Assembly (NCBI GenBank): GCA_001765415.1
Contig: CP017245.1
Span: 992,001-1,056,000, forward strand
Direction: 5' to 3'
Source of the DNA: Candidatus Melainabacteria bacterium MEL.A1
Lineage (GTDB): Bacteria; Cyanobacteriota; Vampirovibrionia; Gastranaerophilales; Gastranaerophilaceae
Length of the DNA: 64,000 nucleotides
Shown here in pieces: positions 61,859-64,000 of the stretch. A program made the position numbers and the translations under genes. How positions within the stretch are numbered: position 1 is the stretch's first letter; each line of letters begins with the position of its first letter. A model generated the notes under the pieces. The model had not been told where the DNA came from. It ran no database searches and worked only from the letters and a program-made list of their open reading frames with translations.

Positions 61859-61967
61859 AATAAATTCTCCTATTCCTTAAATTTTTCTCTTTTAAAGTTT
61901 AAATCGATTTTCCCTTACCCTTTTATAAAAACATAAACCCTGAAATAATTGACACAGTGCGCCGCGC

Positions 61968-61987
61968 AGCATAGCATAGCATAGCAT
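61968..61987. repeat. four tandem copies of AGCAT
   Basis: A pentanucleotide microsatellite in the 499-base gap between the 61430 gene and the parvulin gene. The GCGCCGCGC just before it is unusually GC-rich for this genome. It is not coding in a supported frame. Confidence 0.9.
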
Positions 61988-62091
61988 AGAGGCATTATAT
62001 TGGGGTTTGAGGCTATTTTAAACTCATTTTTACATTTCTTAACAATTGGGATAAGTTAAATTTTCATTCTTAGTAAAAAATAGTTAAAAAT

Positions 62092-62355
62092 CAGCACCCA
62101 CCTTACATCCTCCCTCATCAGGGAGGAAAATTTTTATTCCCTTCCCTAAGAGAGGGAAGGGTTAGGGATGGGTGCTAATCCGTTAGGGAAAATATTTTTT
62201 CTATAAAAAACCGCCATCTGTATAAGACAAATAACCAATCCTTTCACCGCAAGCGGTCCTCCTTCCTTTGCAAGGAAGGTTTTCACCCCTCACCAGAATA
62301 TGAATATTTTCGCAGAGGACTACGTGCGTAGCACACCTCTCTGAAATATGCGTAG
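62092..62355. repeat. dispersed intergenic repeat (copy B) with nested hairpins
   Basis: AGCACCCA (62092-62099) and TGGGTGCT (62169-62176) enclose CCTCCCT/AGGGAGG and CCCTTCCCT/AGGGAAGGG hairpins. The part TGGGTGCTAATCCGTTAGGG to CTGTATAAGACAA matches copy A at 28226-28340. Further hairpins (ACCGCAAGCGGT; CCTTCCTTTGCAAGGAAGG; CTACGTGCGTAG) and CCTCTCTGAAATAT follow. The rest of the 499-base gap holds no gene that I can support. Confidence 0.75.
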
Positions 62356-62357
62356 CA

Positions 62358-62705
62358 CTATTCTTTATCTAGGACTTTTATTAAATGCCAGCCAAATTGA
62401 GTATAAACCGGTTTTGATACTTCACCAACCGGAGTAGCAAAGGCTGCCTTTTCAAATTCTTTTACCATTTGACCATGCCCGAAATATCCTAAATCCCCAC
62501 CGTTTCTACCTGATGGACATAATGAATATGCTCGTGCGTAAGCTTCAAAACTTGCTCCGTTATCTATTTCACGTTTAATTTGTTGAGCTTCCGCAGCAGT
62601 TCTTACCAAAATATGTTCTGCGTGAACCTGTGTGTACTCCTCAGCAGAAACAACACCTGTCAAAAGAAAAACCATTATTAATAATTTACAAATATTTTTT
62701 ACCAT
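62358..62705 (-). CDS. short secreted PpiC-type peptidyl-prolyl isomerase
   Basis: 115 aa. Signal peptide ends VVSA (residue about 21), then a single parvulin domain: AEHILVRTAAEAQQIKREID, SLCPSGRNGGDLGYFGHGQM, and TQFGWHLIKVLDKE. It lacks the chaperone region of the 382-aa relative at 28504. Catalyses proline isomerisation outside the cytosol. AGGATG precedes the ATG. Confidence 0.9.
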   Translation of the reverse strand: MVKNICKLLIMVFLLTGVVSAEEYTQVHAEHILVRTAAEAQQIKREIDNGASFEAYARAYSLCPSGRNGGDLGYFGHGQMVKEFEKAAFATPVGEVSKPVYTQFGWHLIKVLDKE

Positions 62706-62740
62706 AACTTCATCCTACTTTATTTTACACTACAAATCTA

Positions 62741-63397
62741 TTATACAACAGACCTAATTGTGTTACGACCATTATTTTTTGCCTCATATAGAGCCTTATC
62801 CGCTTTTTCAAACATTTCCCATGCCGATTGAGTTTCTGCATCAGAAGAAAGTCCTATACTCACCGTAACTTTTATATCTTGTCCTTGAAAAGAATATTTT
62901 TGGCTTTCTATTAGCAAGCGAAGTCTTTCAAGAGGAATTTTTGCGCTTTCAATATCTGTTTCTGTCAAAATCACAACAAATTCTTCTCCACCATATCTGA
63001 AAACGTAATCAGTTTGCCTAAAGTTATTAATCATATTGTACGCAACTTCCCGCAAGACATAGTCCCCGCAAAGATGCCCATAAGTATCGTTGATTTTTTT
63101 GAAAAAGTCAATATCTACAACCGCCACACTCAAATTATTGCCATAACGTTTTGAACGTGCAAATTCTCTATCAAAATTACTCTCAAAACATCTGCGATTA
63201 CTTAATCTTGTGAGTGCATCCGTTTCAGACAAGTGCTTTGTTTGGGTGTACATAAAGTTGATTTTTTTTATAACATCCATTTTGTTATCATCAGGAATAT
63301 CAAAGCTTTTGATAATATCCTGTATATTCTCCTGAATTTTATCCAAAACTTCAGAAGGCATTTCAAAATCCATGTTTGTAAAATTATTGTTTTCCAT
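62741..63397 (-). CDS. GGDEF-domain diguanylate cyclase
   Basis: 218 aa from the ATG at 63397. The C-terminal GGDEF domain starts at DALTRLSNRRCFESNFDREF and has the active motif RYGGEEFVVIL. DFFKKINDTYGHLCGDYVLR is also typical. An RxxD inhibitory site is not obvious. The N-terminal 50 residues have no membrane segment, so it is probably soluble and makes cyclic di-GMP. A GATAAT box ends seven bases before this ATG, suggesting a leaderless mRNA; an ATG at 63412 lies upstream of it. Confidence 0.9.
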   Translation of the reverse strand: MENNNFTNMDFEMPSEVLDKIQENIQDIIKSFDIPDDNKMDVIKKINFMYTQTKHLSETDALTRLSNRRCFESNFDREFARSKRYGNNLSVAVVDIDFFKKINDTYGHLCGDYVLREVAYNMINNFRQTDYVFRYGGEEFVVILTETDIESAKIPLERLRLLIESQKYSFQGQDIKVTVSIGLSSDAETQSAWEMFEKADKALYEAKNNGRNTIRSVV

Positions 63398-63462
63398 AAC
63401 CAAAATTATCATATCAAAAACATTGAACGTAATCCATTTTTTTGTTAAAATTAATCCGAATT

Positions 63463-64000
63463 ATGAAATTTACTGTAGAAGAAATGCTTAATAAATATTC
63501 TACCAACCCTGAACACGCCAAAGAAGTGCGCAGATTATCAATGATGCTTTTTGATAATGCAGATAAAAAGCTTTTTTCAATGAAGGAAAAGGAAAGGGAA
63601 TATTTGAAAGCAGCCGCTCTTTTGCACGACATTGGCTATTTTGTGGAAGAAAAAGGGCATAACAAACATTCAATGAGGTTGATTATTGAAAACGGGCTTG
63701 AAGGTTTTAATTATACCGAAACTAAGATTATTGCCTGCATTGCTAGATATCACCGAGGAAGTTTGCCGGATAAAAATGAGCATGAATATTACAATACACT
63801 TGAAAAAAGTGAAAGAAAAATCGTTAAACGCTTGGGCGGAATTTTAAAATTGGCAGACGGCTTAGATAAAGATCACAAAAAGCTTATTGAAGATATAAAA
63901 ATTGACTTTGATTTCAAAAATAACATTGCAAAAATTATATTAATAACCGGAACCGAAAAGCCTGATATTTCGGCAGCAATCAGAAAACGTGATTTGTTTG
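63463..64000 (+). CDS. HD-domain hydrolase (Ppx/GppA C-terminal-like), cut by the window end
   Basis: The first 179 residues are visible; the frame is open to the end of the window. HD signature: MKFTVEEMLNKYSTNPEHAK, ALLHDIGYFVEEKGHNKHS (His-Asp pair at about 56-57, further His after), IARYHRG and KLADGLDKDH. The layout matches the HD domain attached to exopolyphosphatase/GppA proteins. It may hydrolyse (p)ppGpp or another nucleotide. Diverges from the GGDEF gene with a 65-base gap. Confidence 0.8.
   Translation, partial: MKFTVEEMLNKYSTNPEHAKEVRRLSMMLFDNADKKLFSMKEKEREYLKAAALLHDIGYFVEEKGHNKHSMRLIIENGLEGFNYTETKIIACIARYHRGSLPDKNEHEYYNTLEKSERKIVKRLGGILKLADGLDKDHKKLIEDIKIDFDFKNNIAKIILITGTEKPDISAAIRKRDLF

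Overview
The window reads as AT-rich chromosomal DNA from a non-photosynthetic relative of cyanobacteria, most like the gut Gastranaerophilales (Vampirovibrionia, 'Melainabacteria'). That placement is an inference. It rests on pseudopilins with the FTLAEVLITLG-type N-terminus, an oxygen-independent class III ribonucleotide reductase (nrdD/nrdG), a bacterial type A RNase P RNA, a GH57 glucan enzyme, and many short secreted proteins I cannot assign. I see no rRNA, CRISPR array, intact prophage or intact insertion sequence.

Layout. 1-4.6 kb: a type I restriction-modification operon on the minus strand (hsdM, RhuM-Fic, TIR protein, hsdS, then an unknown gene running off the edge; hsdR is not in view). 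It is flanked at 4.7-5.7 kb by a truncated tyrosine recombinase, a frameshifted second RhuM gene and paired hairpins. 5.8-9.3 kb: an HD hydrolase and two family 2 glycosyltransferases. 9.4-10.6 kb: three small secreted proteins. 10.6-17.2 kb: aminodeoxychorismate synthesis (a pabB-pabC fusion plus pabA), PgeF-type laccase-domain protein, an aquaporin-like channel, a secreted GxSxG protein and NagZ. 17.15-17.37 kb: a compact candidate type I toxin-antitoxin locus, with a 24-codon hydrophobic peptide behind a perfect Shine-Dalgarno sequence on the minus strand and a promoter-to-terminator RNA on the plus strand converging on its 3' part. 17.4-28 kb: recA, rpmB, rarA, a solute-binding protein, a LysM protein, a pseudopilin and rnpB. 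28.2-35.1 kb: a parvulin-type lipoprotein, mfd and murA, with dispersed intergenic repeats. 35.2-39 kb: grpE, dnaJ, a beta-propeller protein and an O-methyltransferase. 39-47.6 kb: a pseudopilin, GH57, dut, alaS and a hendecad-repeat protein. 47.9-53.1 kb: tRNA-Arg, a glycosyltransferase, a sugar-nucleotide epimerase and a large FtsH-like protein with a 10-C tract near its 5' end. 53.3-56 kb: nrdG/nrdD. 56.3-58 kb: an MFS efflux pump behind a possible leader peptide and attenuator. 58-64 kb: a cupin, an HExxH protein, repeats around tRNA-Glu, an esterase, small proteins, a parvulin, a GGDEF diguanylate cyclase and the start of a second HD protein.

Expression signals. Many promoters have an extended -10 (TGn followed by a TATAAT-like box). 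Several genes have the ATG only 6-7 bases after the -10 box and no Shine-Dalgarno sequence, which suggests that leaderless mRNAs are common here alongside normal AGGAG-led genes. Short operons are often tightly packed, with TAATG or ATGA overlaps (hsdS/TIR, pabB/pabA, dnaJ/beta-propeller, murA/33.2-kb gene, nrdD/nrdG).

Most worth following up: the candidate type I toxin-antitoxin locus, the leader-peptide attenuator of the MFS pump, the TIR and RhuM-Fic genes inside the restriction operon, and the soluble FtsH-like protein with a poly-C tract. All calls come from reading the sequence; no database search was run.
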